Translations under genes and position numbers: made by a program
Shown: piece after piece, positions 49,995 to 58,737 of the stretch
How positions within the stretch are numbered: the stretch's first letter is position 1
Layout of the letters: each line of letters opens with the position of its first letter
Source: Paenibacillus sp. HW567
Lineage (GTDB): Bacteria; Bacillota; Bacilli; Paenibacillales; Paenibacillaceae
Length of the DNA: 64,000 nucleotides
Reading direction: 5' to 3'
Assembly (NCBI RefSeq): GCF_000374185.1
Contig: NZ_KB910518.1
Location: 5,106,838-5,170,837, forward strand
Notes under the pieces: model-generated
Seen by the model: only the letters and a program-made list of their open reading frames with translations
What the model was told of the DNA's origin: nothing
Database searches by the model: none

Positions 49995-50930
49995 TTACCT
50001 TTCAGCAGCATCCCGCAGGAATTGCTCAACCTCCGGCAAATAGGGCAGCGATGAAACCGCGCCCTGCTTGCCGACAGCCAGCGCGCCGACGGCATTGGCG
50101 AACCGGACCGCCTCAGCCAGCGCTTGTCCGCCAGTAAGCTGCACAGCCAGCGCCCCGTTGAAGGAATCCCCTGCGGCTACAGTGTCCACAACCTGTACAG
50201 GATAACCGGGAATATGCATACTTCCGTCCTTGTTCACGATCAGCGCACCCTTGGAGCCGAGCGTTACAATGACGTTCTGCACTCCCTTTTGCAGCAAAAT
50301 CCGCGACGCCTGCTCTGCATCCTCTACACTGTTCACAGCCATTCCTGCCAGTATCCCCGCCTCCGTCTCATTTGGAGTCAGATAGGTAACATGCTGCAGC
50401 AGTTCATTACTCAATGCCCGTGCCGGAGCCGGGTTCAGAATGACCGGAATACCATAGCTGTGCGCCATCGCGGCAGCATGCTCACACATGGGGAGATCCG
50501 TCTCAAGCTGCAGCACGATTATGCCCGCCTCCTTGATCACTGGCGCAAGCAGCGCAATGTCACTTACACCAAGCCCCATATTCGCGCCAGGCACGACAAT
50601 GATCCGGTTTTCCCCCTCCCCGTCCACGACGATGGATGCAACGCCGGTAGAATGCGTATCACTCTGCACAATATGCTCTGTATTGATCTTCTCCTGCCGC
50701 ATCACCTCAAGCAGTTCGCTTCCAAAAGCATCCCGGCCGACGCTCCCGATCATCGTCACCTCTGCGCCCAGACGCGCTGCGGCAACCGCCTGATTGGCTC
50801 CTTTGCCGCCCGGCGAGAGCGCAAAGCCCTGTCCAAACAAGGTTTCTCCGGCCTCCGGTGCACGCTCCGTACGCACCACCATATCCATATTCAAGCTTCC
50901 AATTACGACTATATTCAACTTGGTCACCAT
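49995..50930 (-). CDS. rbsK: ribokinase (PfkB family)
   Basis: Phosphorylates ribose to ribose-5-phosphate; about 311 aa. The substrate-binding motif is GGKGANQAVAAARLG (residues 41-55), and DTVAAGDSFNGAL holds the catalytic Asp255 and anion hole. NPAPA and TPNETEAGIL are typical of ribokinases. The start is uncertain: ATG 50930 gives MVTKLNIVVIGSLNMD, while TTG 50918 (LNIVVIGS) has a GGTGA ribosome site 5 bases away and fits the usual family start. No ribose transporter is beside it. A truncated dispersed element lies upstream. Confidence 0.92.
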   Translation of the reverse strand: MVTKLNIVVIGSLNMDMVVRTERAPEAGETLFGQGFALSPGGKGANQAVAAARLGAEVTMIGSVGRDAFGSELLEVMRQEKINTEHIVQSDTHSTGVASIVVDGEGENRIIVVPGANMGLGVSDIALLAPVIKEAGIIVLQLETDLPMCEHAAAMAHSYGIPVILNPAPARALSNELLQHVTYLTPNETEAGILAGMAVNSVEDAEQASRILLQKGVQNVIVTLGSKGALIVNKDGSMHIPGYPVQVVDTVAAGDSFNGALAVQLTGGQALAEAVRFANAVGALAVGKQGAVSSLPYLPEVEQFLRDAAER

Positions 50931-50997
50931 CCTAACGTATTCCACTCTATCTTAACTGGGTTTACCCGGTTTTATCAAACTTCTTATTGCATTTGAG

Positions 50998-51108
50998 ATT
51001 ATTTGAACTTTAGATTTTCATATTATAATTTGGCCGTAACTGCGGGCGAATGTTTGGACTTCCAGCCGCTGTTATGCCCTAATTTCCTGATTTTAAACGC
51101 TGTCCGCC
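50998..51108. repeat. structured dispersed element, copy E (truncated)
   Basis: ATTATTTGAACTTTAG opens the copy, followed by the conserved GAATGTTTGGACTTCCAGCC and TTTCCTGATTTTAAACGC segments. It stops before the second half of the variable stem, so this copy has lost its 3' part. Confidence 0.75.
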
Positions 51109-51247
51109 ATTGAGCCAGTGTCAGCCACCGTGTCATAACCGGTCAACAAATGCTCATTACCGTCGCTGTCACCTTCACCATTGCCGTTGCCGGATCCAGC
51201 TTATTTTCTTTTGAAAACTTACGTATGCTTTTTGCCGGCAGATATGC

Positions 51248-51306
51248 TAGAATAGGTGTGGAATCGCTTTCCAGATCAACTTGCGCTCTATTGAGCAAAC
51301 GTTTGC
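51248..51306 (+). promoter_or_regulatory. glgP promoter with downstream cre-like palindrome
   Basis: TGCTAGAAT is an extended -10 (TAGAAT at 51248-51253). GCAAACGTTTGC at 51295-51306 is a perfect palindrome, close to the cre consensus, 40 bases downstream of the start site. It is well placed as a roadblock for CcpA or a LacI-type repressor. Confidence 0.6.
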
Positions 51307-51371
51307 ACCCTAGATTAAGCCTGCAGCAATGCCAGTTTTTTATTCCAAATCGTATTTAGGAGGCTTATCAA

Positions 51372-52988
51372 GTGAACCAGAACCAATTACCGTCAGTAGC
51401 TTATTTCAGCATGGAGTACGGACTGCATTCCGACTTCAAAATGTACGCCGGTGGCCTGGGCATTCTGGCCGGAGATTACATCAAGGGTGCCAAGGATATT
51501 GGAGCTCCGATCATCCCGATTGGACTGAAGTGGAAGCAGGGCTACACGGACCAGAAGATTGATGCAAACGGTAATCCTTACGACTCCTATCACAATTACA
51601 TCTATGATTTTCTTGAAGATACAGGGGTGAAGGTCACCGTAAAGGTCCGCAAGATTGATGTGGTCTGCAAAGTGTGGCGAACCGATCATTTTGGCAACAA
51701 TCCCTTGTATTTGCTTGATACGGATATTCCCGAGAACGGCGACGCCTGGATTACGGGCCAGCTCTACGGCTGGTTTGGCGAGGAACGGATTGCGCAGGAG
51801 ATTGTCCTGGGGATCGGCGGGGTAAAAGCTATGCGCGCGCTGGAGATTCCGATTGATGTCTACCATTTCAACGAGGGACATGCGGCACTGGCCGCCATCG
51901 AGCTGATCCGTGAAAAAATGTCCGGCGGCAGCACCTTTGAAGAGGCCTGGAAAGCTACGCGGGAAGAGGTTGTGTTCACTACACATACGCCGATTAAGGA
52001 AGGCAACGAGACTCATCCGCTTGACCGGCTGGAGTATATGGGCGCTTTTAACGGCCTGACCCGCAGCCAAATGGAACGCATCGGCGGTGATCCGTTCAAT
52101 ATGACGGTGGCCGGCCTGCGTTTGTCCCGTATATCGAATGCCGTTGCCCAGTTACATGCCGATACCGCCAATAAAATGTGGAAGGAAGTCGCCGGCAGAT
52201 CGGAGATCATCGGCATCACCAATGCCATTCATACCCCTACCTGGGTGGATGAACGGATCACACGTACCTATGAGAACGGCGGCGACCTGTGGGCTGCGCA
52301 TAAGGAGATCAAGGGTGAGCTGATCAGCTTCATTAAGGAGCGCTCCGGCATTTCCCTCAATCCCGACAACCTGCTCATCGGCTTCTCCCGGCGGGCTGCC
52401 CCCTATAAACGCAGTGACCTGATTTTCTCCCAGCCGGAGATTATTGCACCATATTTGGAAAGCGGCAAAATTCAAATCGTCTTCTCAGGCAAAGCACATC
52501 CTCTGGATGACACCGGCAAAAAAATCGTCAGCAACCTGGTAGCAATGATGAAAAAATACCCGAAAAGCGTCGTTTTCCTGGAAAACTACGATATGACCAT
52601 CGGGGCACAGCTAACCCGCGGCTCCGACATTTGGCTGAACAATCCGCGCCGTCCGCTGGAAGCCAGCGGCACCTCCGGTATGAAGGCCGCCATGAACGGC
52701 GTCCTGAACTGCTCAATCCTCGACGGCTGGTGGCCGGAAGCCTGCATGGACGGAGAGAACGGCTGGCAGATTGGAGATGGCTTCGAGACCTCAGACTTTG
52801 CTGTGCTTGACCAGCATGACAGCGATGCTCTGTACGATACGCTCTTGAACCGGGTGCTCCCAACCTTCTATGAGGATAAGAAAAAATGGGCACAGATGAT
52901 GCACAAGAGCATCGAAACCACCCGTACCGAATTCGCCAGCAAACGTATGCTCGATGAATATTACAACCGCATGTATATCAAAGGTTAA
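51372..52988 (+). CDS. glgP: alpha-glucan phosphorylase (GT35), short type
   Basis: Phosphorolyses alpha-1,4-glucan to glucose-1-phosphate with PLP. The 538-aa length is the short class, lacking part of the N-terminal domain of the 800-aa glycogen phosphorylases. Motifs: SVAYFSMEYGLHSDFKMYAGGLGILAGDYIK (glucan site loop), YHFNEGHAALAAIE, TTHTPIKEGNETHP, and the PLP Lys438 in EASGTSGMKAAMNG. GTG start with TAGGAGG nearby. It stands alone with a terminator, not in a glg operon, so it may serve maltodextrin use rather than glycogen turnover (inference). Confidence 0.94.
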   Translation: MNQNQLPSVAYFSMEYGLHSDFKMYAGGLGILAGDYIKGAKDIGAPIIPIGLKWKQGYTDQKIDANGNPYDSYHNYIYDFLEDTGVKVTVKVRKIDVVCKVWRTDHFGNNPLYLLDTDIPENGDAWITGQLYGWFGEERIAQEIVLGIGGVKAMRALEIPIDVYHFNEGHAALAAIELIREKMSGGSTFEEAWKATREEVVFTTHTPIKEGNETHPLDRLEYMGAFNGLTRSQMERIGGDPFNMTVAGLRLSRISNAVAQLHADTANKMWKEVAGRSEIIGITNAIHTPTWVDERITRTYENGGDLWAAHKEIKGELISFIKERSGISLNPDNLLIGFSRRAAPYKRSDLIFSQPEIIAPYLESGKIQIVFSGKAHPLDDTGKKIVSNLVAMMKKYPKSVVFLENYDMTIGAQLTRGSDIWLNNPRRPLEASGTSGMKAAMNGVLNCSILDGWWPEACMDGENGWQIGDGFETSDFAVLDQHDSDALYDTLLNRVLPTFYEDKKKWAQMMHKSIETTRTEFASKRMLDEYYNRMYIKG

Positions 52989-53004
52989 GATTCGGCCACT
53001 CCGT

Positions 53005-53042
53005 CCCGTCTGCTGCTGCTATAGCTGCAGGCGGGATTTTTA
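53005..53042 (+). terminator. terminator of glgP
   Basis: CCCGTCTGC (53005) pairs with GCAGGCGGG (53027-53035), followed by ATTTTTAT. Confidence 0.8.
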
Positions 53043-53183
53043 TATGCTGCTGGTAAAGGCTACCCTGTTGCGTCCGCCTGTTTTAACGAGGTATAGTCCC
53101 TATTCCGCTAGATCCACCAGTACAGCCACCTCCCCGGCACCTGCCGCTTCACCGGCAGCGGTTCCCATACTCACCGTAATGCA
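53040..53183 (-). pseudogene. C-terminal remnant of a GGDEF (diguanylate cyclase) domain
   Basis: Read leftward, the sequence translates to ITVSMGTAAGEAAGAGEV, then AVLVDLAE-stop-GLYLVKTGGRNRVAF and a stop. ITVSxG near the end of the domain and the closing (A)LYxxKxxGRNRV are the signature of GGDEF domains. A stop codon replaces the residue before GLY, and no GGDEF core is found upstream, where stop codons intervene. It is a fragment of about 47 codons lying between glgP and katA, overlapping the glgP terminator. No other trace of the gene is visible. Confidence 0.7.
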
Positions 53184-53234
53184 GGAGTTCACTCAGAAAT
53201 AATCGTGCTGCAAAGGCATCATCTCCAGCCTTAT

Positions 53235-53294
53235 TTAAAATAATTAAAAATAAGATTGAAATTTTAAATATTTTTGATATTATAGTATTTATAC
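53235..53294 (+). promoter_or_regulatory. two PerR-box-like sites upstream of katA
   Basis: TTAAAATAATTAAAA (53235-53249) fits the PerR box TTATAATNATTATAA with two mismatches, and TTATAGTATTTATAC (53280-53294) with three. Their place before a catalase gene supports peroxide-responsive control. Confidence 0.65.
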
Positions 53295-53334
53295 TTATTC
53301 TAAAATCAAATCCTATTACGAGGTGATTGTTTTC

Positions 53335-54792
53335 ATGAGCGAGAGCCATAACAAACTTACAACAAGCTGGGGTGCACCTGTCGGAGACAATCAGAATTCC
53401 ATGACTGCCGGGTCCCGTGGACCGGTGCTGCTGCAGGATGTTCATCTGCTGGAGAAATTGGCACATTTTAACCGGGAACGTGTTCCCGAGCGTGTGGTCC
53501 ATGCCAAAGGCGCAGGCGCGCATGGCTATTTCGAGGTTACACAGGATTTGTCCCAATATACCAAGGCAGCTTTCTTATCCGAAGTAGGCAAACGTACACC
53601 GATGTTCATCCGTTTCTCCACCGTTGCCGGGGAGCTTGGCTCAGCCGATACCGTCCGTGATCCGCGCGGTTTTGCCGTGAAATTCTACACAGAGGAAGGC
53701 AACTACGACCTGGTCGGCAACAATACACCAGTCTTTTTTATCCGCGATGCCATCAAATTTCCGGACTTTATCCATACCCAGAAACGCCATCCCCAGACCC
53801 ATCTGAAAAATCCTAATGCCGTCTGGGATTTCTGGTCCCATTCCCCTGAATCGCTGCATCAGGTGACCATTCTGATGTCCGACCGCGGCATTCCGGCCAC
53901 ACTCCGCCATATGCACGGCTTCGGCAGCCACACCTTCAAATGGATGAATGCGGAAGGGTCGGCGGTTTGGGTGAAATACCACTTCAAAACAGAGCAGGGC
54001 ATAAAAAATCTGGATGTAGAGCTTGCTGCAAAGCTGGCCGGAGACAACCCGGATTACCATACAGAGGATTTGTTCAATGCGATTGATCAGGGGGATTTCC
54101 CCGCTTGGCGGCTGTATGTCCAGATTATGCCCGCAGAGGATGCCGATACGTACCGTTTCGACCCCTTCGATGTTACCAAGGTATGGTCGCAAAAGGATTA
54201 CCCTCTGATTGAGGCCGGCCGTATGGTCTTGAACCGTAATCCGGAGAATTATTTTGCAGAAGTGGAGCAGGCTACATTTTCTCCTGGCTCTTTTGTTCCT
54301 GGAATAGAAGCTTCCCCCGATAAAATGCTGCAGGGCCGTCTCTTCGCGTATGGCGATGCTCACCGCTACCGGGTAGGCGCGAACCACAATCATTTGCCGA
54401 TCAACCGGCCGATTGCTGAAGTCAACAACAATCAGCGTGACGGCGCTATGCACCCCGGAGCCAACGGCGGCGATTCAGTCTATTACGAGCCGAACAGCTT
54501 CGGCGGAGCGACGGAGTCACCAGCACACAAGCCGGCAGCTTTTGAAGTGAACGGACAGGCAGACAGTGTGGCTTACGATCACAACGATCATTACACACAG
54601 CCTGGGGATCTATACCGCCTGCTAAGCGAAGAAGAGCGGACCCGTCTTGTCCGCAATATCGTAGGCGCTATGACTCCAGTAGATAAAGATGAGATCAAGC
54701 TCCGCCAAATCGGCCACTTCTACAAAGCTGACCCTGAATTTGGCCAGCGGATCGCTGACGGTCTGGGCCTGACAGTGCCTCAATCAGAGTAA
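53335..54792 (+). CDS. katA: catalase, monofunctional haem type (small subunit)
   Basis: Breaks down hydrogen peroxide in the cytoplasm; 485 aa, the small-subunit clade. The active site His56 is in RVPERVVHAKGAGAHGYF, Asn130 in DLVGNNTPVFFIRD, and the haem-ligand Tyr in LFAYGDAHRYRVG. RFSTVAGELGSADTVRDPRGFAVKFYT is the family signature. AGGTGA precedes the ATG at 53335. PerR-like boxes lie in the promoter region and a long hairpin follows the stop. Confidence 0.97.
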   Translation: MSESHNKLTTSWGAPVGDNQNSMTAGSRGPVLLQDVHLLEKLAHFNRERVPERVVHAKGAGAHGYFEVTQDLSQYTKAAFLSEVGKRTPMFIRFSTVAGELGSADTVRDPRGFAVKFYTEEGNYDLVGNNTPVFFIRDAIKFPDFIHTQKRHPQTHLKNPNAVWDFWSHSPESLHQVTILMSDRGIPATLRHMHGFGSHTFKWMNAEGSAVWVKYHFKTEQGIKNLDVELAAKLAGDNPDYHTEDLFNAIDQGDFPAWRLYVQIMPAEDADTYRFDPFDVTKVWSQKDYPLIEAGRMVLNRNPENYFAEVEQATFSPGSFVPGIEASPDKMLQGRLFAYGDAHRYRVGANHNHLPINRPIAEVNNNQRDGAMHPGANGGDSVYYEPNSFGGATESPAHKPAAFEVNGQADSVAYDHNDHYTQPGDLYRLLSEEERTRLVRNIVGAMTPVDKDEIKLRQIGHFYKADPEFGQRIADGLGLTVPQSE

Positions 54793-54807
54793 GGCCGGTC
54801 CGTATTT

Positions 54808-54850
54808 GCACGAATAAGCCCCACCCGTTAAGGGCGGGGCTTATTCGTGC
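54808..54850. terminator. bidirectional hairpin between katA and WYL gene
   Basis: GCACGAATAAGCCCC pairs with GGGGCTTATTCGTGC, an almost perfect 19-bp stem between converging genes. T tracts are short, so it is partly a structural call. Confidence 0.7.
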
Positions 54851-54854
54851 ATCG

Positions 54855-55817
54855 CTATTTATTTTTCCTCTGATAAATACTCATCCACTGCTCCAGTTGC
54901 AGCTTCAGTCCGGTTCTGGCCGAAGCCGGCTCCAGGATTTCTGCATGCGATCCATATTGCAGAATCCATTTCATGAATTCCTTCTCATTGTTGAGCGTGA
55001 CCTCGAACAGCAGGCTGCCATCCTGCTCATCGCTCATCCGGGGATGGACAAACAGCTCTTCTTCTTTAATATAACGTGCCACCGAAGGATGAAAACGCAC
55101 CTTGAAGGTGATATTTTTATTCCCCCGGTCAATCGACCAGGTATTCTTCAGATACTTTTTTATATTGAAATTGCCTTTATCAAAGGTTACAGGCATTACC
55201 TCCACCTGTTGAAACCGGCTGATGCGGAACGTGCGGATCGCTTGTTTGAGCTGACAATAACCAATCAGATAAAAACGCTGATCACGCGGAATCAAGTAGT
55301 AGGGATCAATTTCCCGTTCCGTCAGCGTATTGCGCAGTTGGGAGTGATACACCGCCCGAATACGCCGCTGCTCCAGAATGGCTCCGATGATCGGCTGCAG
55401 AAAATTACGGCTTTCTTTGCGGTAAGCCGGTTTTCCCATCTGGATAATGTCGGCAATATTCTCGAGAATCCCGTTTTGCCGGGATTTCTCTTTCAGATGC
55501 GTACCCATGACCTTATCATAGGCTGTATGGAAGCCCGGAGGAATTTTATCCGGAGTTAGCACAGAAGGCAAAAGTGAGAAGGCCAGCGCCTCCTGCTCGG
55601 AGAAATCCAGAGGATACAAAAAAAACTTCCCCAAAAACCTATACCCTGTCCCCCTGCCCTCATTCGCAACAGGTGCAAAATGGCTAATAATCTCCAGATC
55701 CCTGTATACCGTTCTAATGTGCACATCACACCGGAACGCCAAATCCTTGGCCATAATTCCCGGAGTAGACTGGATTGCATTAATCATCTTGAAGATTCTA
55801 ATTACTTTGTCAGTCAT
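54855..55817 (-). CDS. HTH/WYL-domain transcriptional regulator (YafY type)
   Basis: A 320-aa regulator. The N-terminal winged helix (residues 1-65) reads RIFKMINAIQSTPGIMAKDLAFRCDVHIRTVYRDLEIIS. The WYL domain (about 140-230) has IRAVYHSQ, REIDPYYLIPRDQRFYLIGYC and FRISRFQQVEV, and a C-terminal WCX extension follows. WYL proteins sense nucleotides or small ligands. The gene stands alone; its targets are not evident. AAGGGG lies 8 bases before the ATG. Confidence 0.93.
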   Translation of the reverse strand: MTDKVIRIFKMINAIQSTPGIMAKDLAFRCDVHIRTVYRDLEIISHFAPVANEGRGTGYRFLGKFFLYPLDFSEQEALAFSLLPSVLTPDKIPPGFHTAYDKVMGTHLKEKSRQNGILENIADIIQMGKPAYRKESRNFLQPIIGAILEQRRIRAVYHSQLRNTLTEREIDPYYLIPRDQRFYLIGYCQLKQAIRTFRISRFQQVEVMPVTFDKGNFNIKKYLKNTWSIDRGNKNITFKVRFHPSVARYIKEEELFVHPRMSDEQDGSLLFEVTLNNEKEFMKWILQYGSHAEILEPASARTGLKLQLEQWMSIYQRKNK

Positions 55818-55931
55818 TATGTAAGCCCCTTAACTTCCAGTTATTTATACCTTGTACTCACCACTATTATCATATCAGTTCCTTTCGAAGCGCACCAAGA
55901 AACACAAGGAGTCTATCCTGCGGGGGAATAC

Positions 55932-55972
55932 AGAAAAAGAATAGCCCTATGAATAAATTCACAGGACTATCC
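55932..55972 (-). terminator. terminator of the TetR-hydrolase-FNT operon
   Basis: On the minus strand ATAGTCC-TG-TGAA pairs with TTCA-TA-GGGCTAT, followed by TCTTTTTC. Confidence 0.7.
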
Positions 55973-55983
55973 TAAGAAGCGCA

Positions 55984-56769
55984 CTAGACCATCATTTCCG
56001 ACTTTCTCTCTTTGCTGACAAACCAATAAGGCAAAGCCAGAAAAATGGAACCGCCGATGATATTTCCAACAGTAACCCATGCAAGGTTGTGGATAGCGCC
56101 GGTTAATGTAAGGGACTCCGCATGCGGCAGCATGAGCGATATCGCGAAGATCCCCATGTTGGCAATCGAGTGCTCAAAGCCCGGAGTGGCAAAGGCAAAC
56201 ACACACCAAAACAGCATGAACAGCTTAGCCATCTCTTCTTTCATCTTATAGCAGAGCCAGATGGCCAGACAGACTACAAAATTACATAACACAGCCCGTA
56301 AAAACAATTCGCCTGCCGGGATTGTCAGCTTGCTTTCCGCAACTTGTTCAATATAATGGTCTGCGAGACCCATAGGGGCCTTGCTCCTCACATATATAAA
56401 TCCCAATACTATGGAACCGGTCAGGTTGCCGAGGTAAGAAGCCAGCAGCAGTTGCACTGCTTTCTTCAGGTCTATGGTTTTCTCCAGAAGGCCGACAGAA
56501 AGAACAAAACAATTCCCGGTAAAAAGCTCTCCACCTGCGAAGTACAGTAGACCGAGGGCGATTGGGAAGGTAAGCCCGACCGCAATCTTTCCATATAATT
56601 TCCCGTCCACATTAATGATTCCTGCAGTTGAGAAAGCAAGCGCGATGCCAATGATTATAAAGAAACCCGACATAACCGCCAGCAAAAAATATTTCACGAT
56701 ACTCTCATTCAGATAATCACTTTTTATTTTCGCAGAGAGTGCTACCTTGTTGATTTCTTCCTTATACAT
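55984..56769 (-). CDS. formate/nitrite transporter (FNT) family channel
   Basis: A 261-aa membrane protein with six helices forming a pentameric channel for small monovalent acids (formate, nitrite, hydrosulfide, acetate). Diagnostic loops are FAGGELFTGNCFVLS (omega-loop region) and ATPGFEHSIANMG, with the central gating His. It is the last gene of a three-gene operon, 13 bases after the hydrolase stop, with AGGTGA just before the ATG. The partner gene suggests it could export a short acid produced by that hydrolase (inference). More AT-rich than the glycosidase genes. Confidence 0.93.
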   Translation of the reverse strand: MYKEEINKVALSAKIKSDYLNESIVKYFLLAVMSGFFIIIGIALAFSTAGIINVDGKLYGKIAVGLTFPIALGLLYFAGGELFTGNCFVLSVGLLEKTIDLKKAVQLLLASYLGNLTGSIVLGFIYVRSKAPMGLADHYIEQVAESKLTIPAGELFLRAVLCNFVVCLAIWLCYKMKEEMAKLFMLFWCVFAFATPGFEHSIANMGIFAISLMLPHAESLTLTGAIHNLAWVTVGNIIGGSIFLALPYWFVSKERKSEMMV

Positions 56770-56782
56770 AATTCACCTGGTT

Positions 56783-57985
56783 TCAATAGTTGTCAAAAAC
56801 TTCATCCATCCAGTCAAACATCACCTGATGGAACAGAGCGTGGTTTCCTTCCTGGCAGTGCTCCTCGGCGCCTTCGTCTTTGGTGAAGATCCGGATGGTC
56901 ATCGGTGATTTGATCTCATCAATCAATGCCGATAGCTGATCCTCAGATACAAAATGGTCGGTCTCCCCCATTGTCAGCAGCACAGGGCATTTGATTTTCC
57001 CCGCAATTCCTTTCAAGGTCGCTTTCTTCATTTCCTCAAACAATTCGTAGCGGTGCTGTAAGCCAAACACCCACTTTCCGTTATTTAACATCCAGCGCAG
57101 ATTGGAGTTGCCCTTTTCCGCCACAGCCAGCAGTTGTTCTCTCTGTTCCTCCGGTAATTGGAGCAATTGCTCCAACTGCGGATTTTGGTTCAAGGTAGAA
57201 TCAAAGGTATCGTAGAAAACGTTAAAGGCGATGCAGGCTTTAATGCGGTCGTCAAACGCTGCTGCCCTTGGTGCAAAATAGCCGCCTAAGCTCATCCCAA
57301 GCAGTGCAATTTTGTCCATTCTAATTTCACTTCTTGTTTCCATATAATCAATAGCGGCACCTACCGGAACTTCAGCATCGTGACGCATATACAGGTTCTG
57401 ATTGCGCAGTGCTTCCCCCTGTCCCGGCATTTCAAACACCAGACAATGGTATCCTCGCTTAATGGCCGGTGCTGCACCGCAGAAATACAGTTCTTGAAGC
57501 GTAGAATCATACCCCCCGATAAACAGAAGCGTTGGCCGAGCTGCCAATGCGTTTTTTGGATCGGCTGCCGCTCCGTAAAAATAGCCCTTCAAGTAAGTAT
57601 CACCATAAGGGATCTTTACAATCTCATAGTGAGTATCCAAGAGATCCATCGCCTTTTCAAAGGTATCCACGCTCTTGTCGAAATTCTCCATTCTTCTTGG
57701 ATCTGTGCCATCCAGAAAGAATTCACCGGTTCTGTAGTAGTTGTGCGCACGAAGGTAAGCTTCTCTTGCACTTACTTTATGGCGTTTGCTCAGACAATCC
57801 TCCGCTGTGCTTGCTGTTTTGTCCGCCATTTTGTTCCATTCCAGAAACCAGCTTTCGAAATCCCCTTCTGTAATTTTGGAGGCTGTTGCCAGGCACTCGC
57901 CAATTTCGGCACCCTGATAGCCCGCGTATGTCGCTGCTCTTAACAATTCAAAAGAGAATGCCTGATCGTTAAAATAGAATTTCAT
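56783..57985 (-). CDS. alpha/beta hydrolase of the FrsA/DUF1100-like group
   Basis: A 400-aa cytoplasmic hydrolase. The first 120 residues form a helical cap (SFELLRAATYAGYQGAEIGECL...WNKMADKTASTAEDCLSKRHKVSAREAYLRAHNYYR). The catalytic domain has LLFIGGYDSTLQE (oxyanion loop), GMSLGG with Ser232, and MGETDHFVSE and GNHALFHQ with the Asp and His. It resembles the 2,6-dihydropseudooxynicotine hydrolase / FrsA-like group, which cleaves C-C or ester bonds. The ATG at 57985 follows AAGGAG. It lies between a TetR gene and an FNT channel gene. Confidence 0.88.
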   Translation of the reverse strand: MKFYFNDQAFSFELLRAATYAGYQGAEIGECLATASKITEGDFESWFLEWNKMADKTASTAEDCLSKRHKVSAREAYLRAHNYYRTGEFFLDGTDPRRMENFDKSVDTFEKAMDLLDTHYEIVKIPYGDTYLKGYFYGAAADPKNALAARPTLLFIGGYDSTLQELYFCGAAPAIKRGYHCLVFEMPGQGEALRNQNLYMRHDAEVPVGAAIDYMETRSEIRMDKIALLGMSLGGYFAPRAAAFDDRIKACIAFNVFYDTFDSTLNQNPQLEQLLQLPEEQREQLLAVAEKGNSNLRWMLNNGKWVFGLQHRYELFEEMKKATLKGIAGKIKCPVLLTMGETDHFVSEDQLSALIDEIKSPMTIRIFTKDEGAEEHCQEGNHALFHQVMFDWMDEVFDNY

Positions 57986-58023
57986 GATAACTCGCTCCTT
58001 CGCAGTTTTATTTTCACTGAACA

Positions 58024-58032
58024 TTCAATGAA
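58024..58032. promoter_or_regulatory. candidate TetR operator (before hydrolase gene)
   Basis: TTCAATGAA, a TTCA-N-TGAA palindrome, lies 40 bases before the hydrolase start. The identical site occurs upstream of the TetR gene at 58729. Confidence 0.45.
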
Positions 58033-58064
58033 CTAAATGAATTTAAAAAAACTGGAAACCGTTT

Positions 58065-58709
58065 TTAAGTTAATTTCCAGGTCAACAATGTATAGTCTAC
58101 AACCTGTTTCAGATAGGTGTCCCAGTCTACAGCATACATTTTATATTGTTCAAAAAGTATATCCTGAACAAGATAAGAATAGATGGCGCTCCAGAACTGA
58201 TTACCCATCATCCAAAAATCCATGGTGCGAATTTCGTTGCGATTAGCTCGCTGCTCTAGCATCTTCATCGTCTGACCCGTAAGAATCTTCATGTGTCTGC
58301 TGAAGCTTTTCATGTAAGTTTCGGGAAGAATATTCTTTTCCCTGAGCAGAATCATCAGAACATTCTTGTCCTTAGCGATATAAGTAAATAGAATTTTGCC
58401 AAGCGCAATGAGAATTTCCCGGATCGGTGCATTTTTGTCTAAAGCAGCAATATCTTCTTCAATCTGCAGATACCGCTCTTCCAGAAACTCCTGCATAATC
58501 GTATCGAGGATCTGTTTCTTGCCCTCCGGAAAATAATGATAAATCAGCCCGTCGGCCATCCCAATATGTTTGGTAATTCCACGGGTTGTGGTTGCATGGT
58601 AGCCATGCAAGGCAAATAACTCTTTGGCCGATTCCAGAAGCTGCCCCCGCCGTTCAATGGCTTGCAGATCACGGCTGGTCAGCTTGGAGAATACGTCTCC
58701 TTTTCCCAT
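58065..58709 (-). CDS. TetR-family regulator
   Basis: A 214-aa regulator. The N-terminal helix-turn-helix reads LLESAKELFALHGYHATTTRGITKHIGMADGLIYHYFPEGKKQIL. The all-helical C-terminal ligand domain is rich in aromatic residues (TMDFWMMGNQFWSAIYSYL). It is first in the operon with the hydrolase and FNT genes (gap of 80 bases to the hydrolase), and matching TTCAATGAA sites precede both it and the hydrolase, suggesting self-repression and repression of the operon. Confidence 0.93.
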   Translation of the reverse strand: MGKGDVFSKLTSRDLQAIERRGQLLESAKELFALHGYHATTTRGITKHIGMADGLIYHYFPEGKKQILDTIMQEFLEERYLQIEEDIAALDKNAPIREILIALGKILFTYIAKDKNVLMILLREKNILPETYMKSFSRHMKILTGQTMKMLEQRANRNEIRTMDFWMMGNQFWSAIYSYLVQDILFEQYKMYAVDWDTYLKQVVDYTLLTWKLT

Positions 58710-58728
58710 TCTTTTAGTTCACCGCCTG

Positions 58729-58737
58729 TTCAATGAA
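58729..58737. promoter_or_regulatory. candidate TetR operator (before tetR)
   Basis: TTCAATGAA about 20 bases upstream of the TetR start, identical to the site at 58024; TAGTTCAATTC follows closely as a possible half site. Confidence 0.45.
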
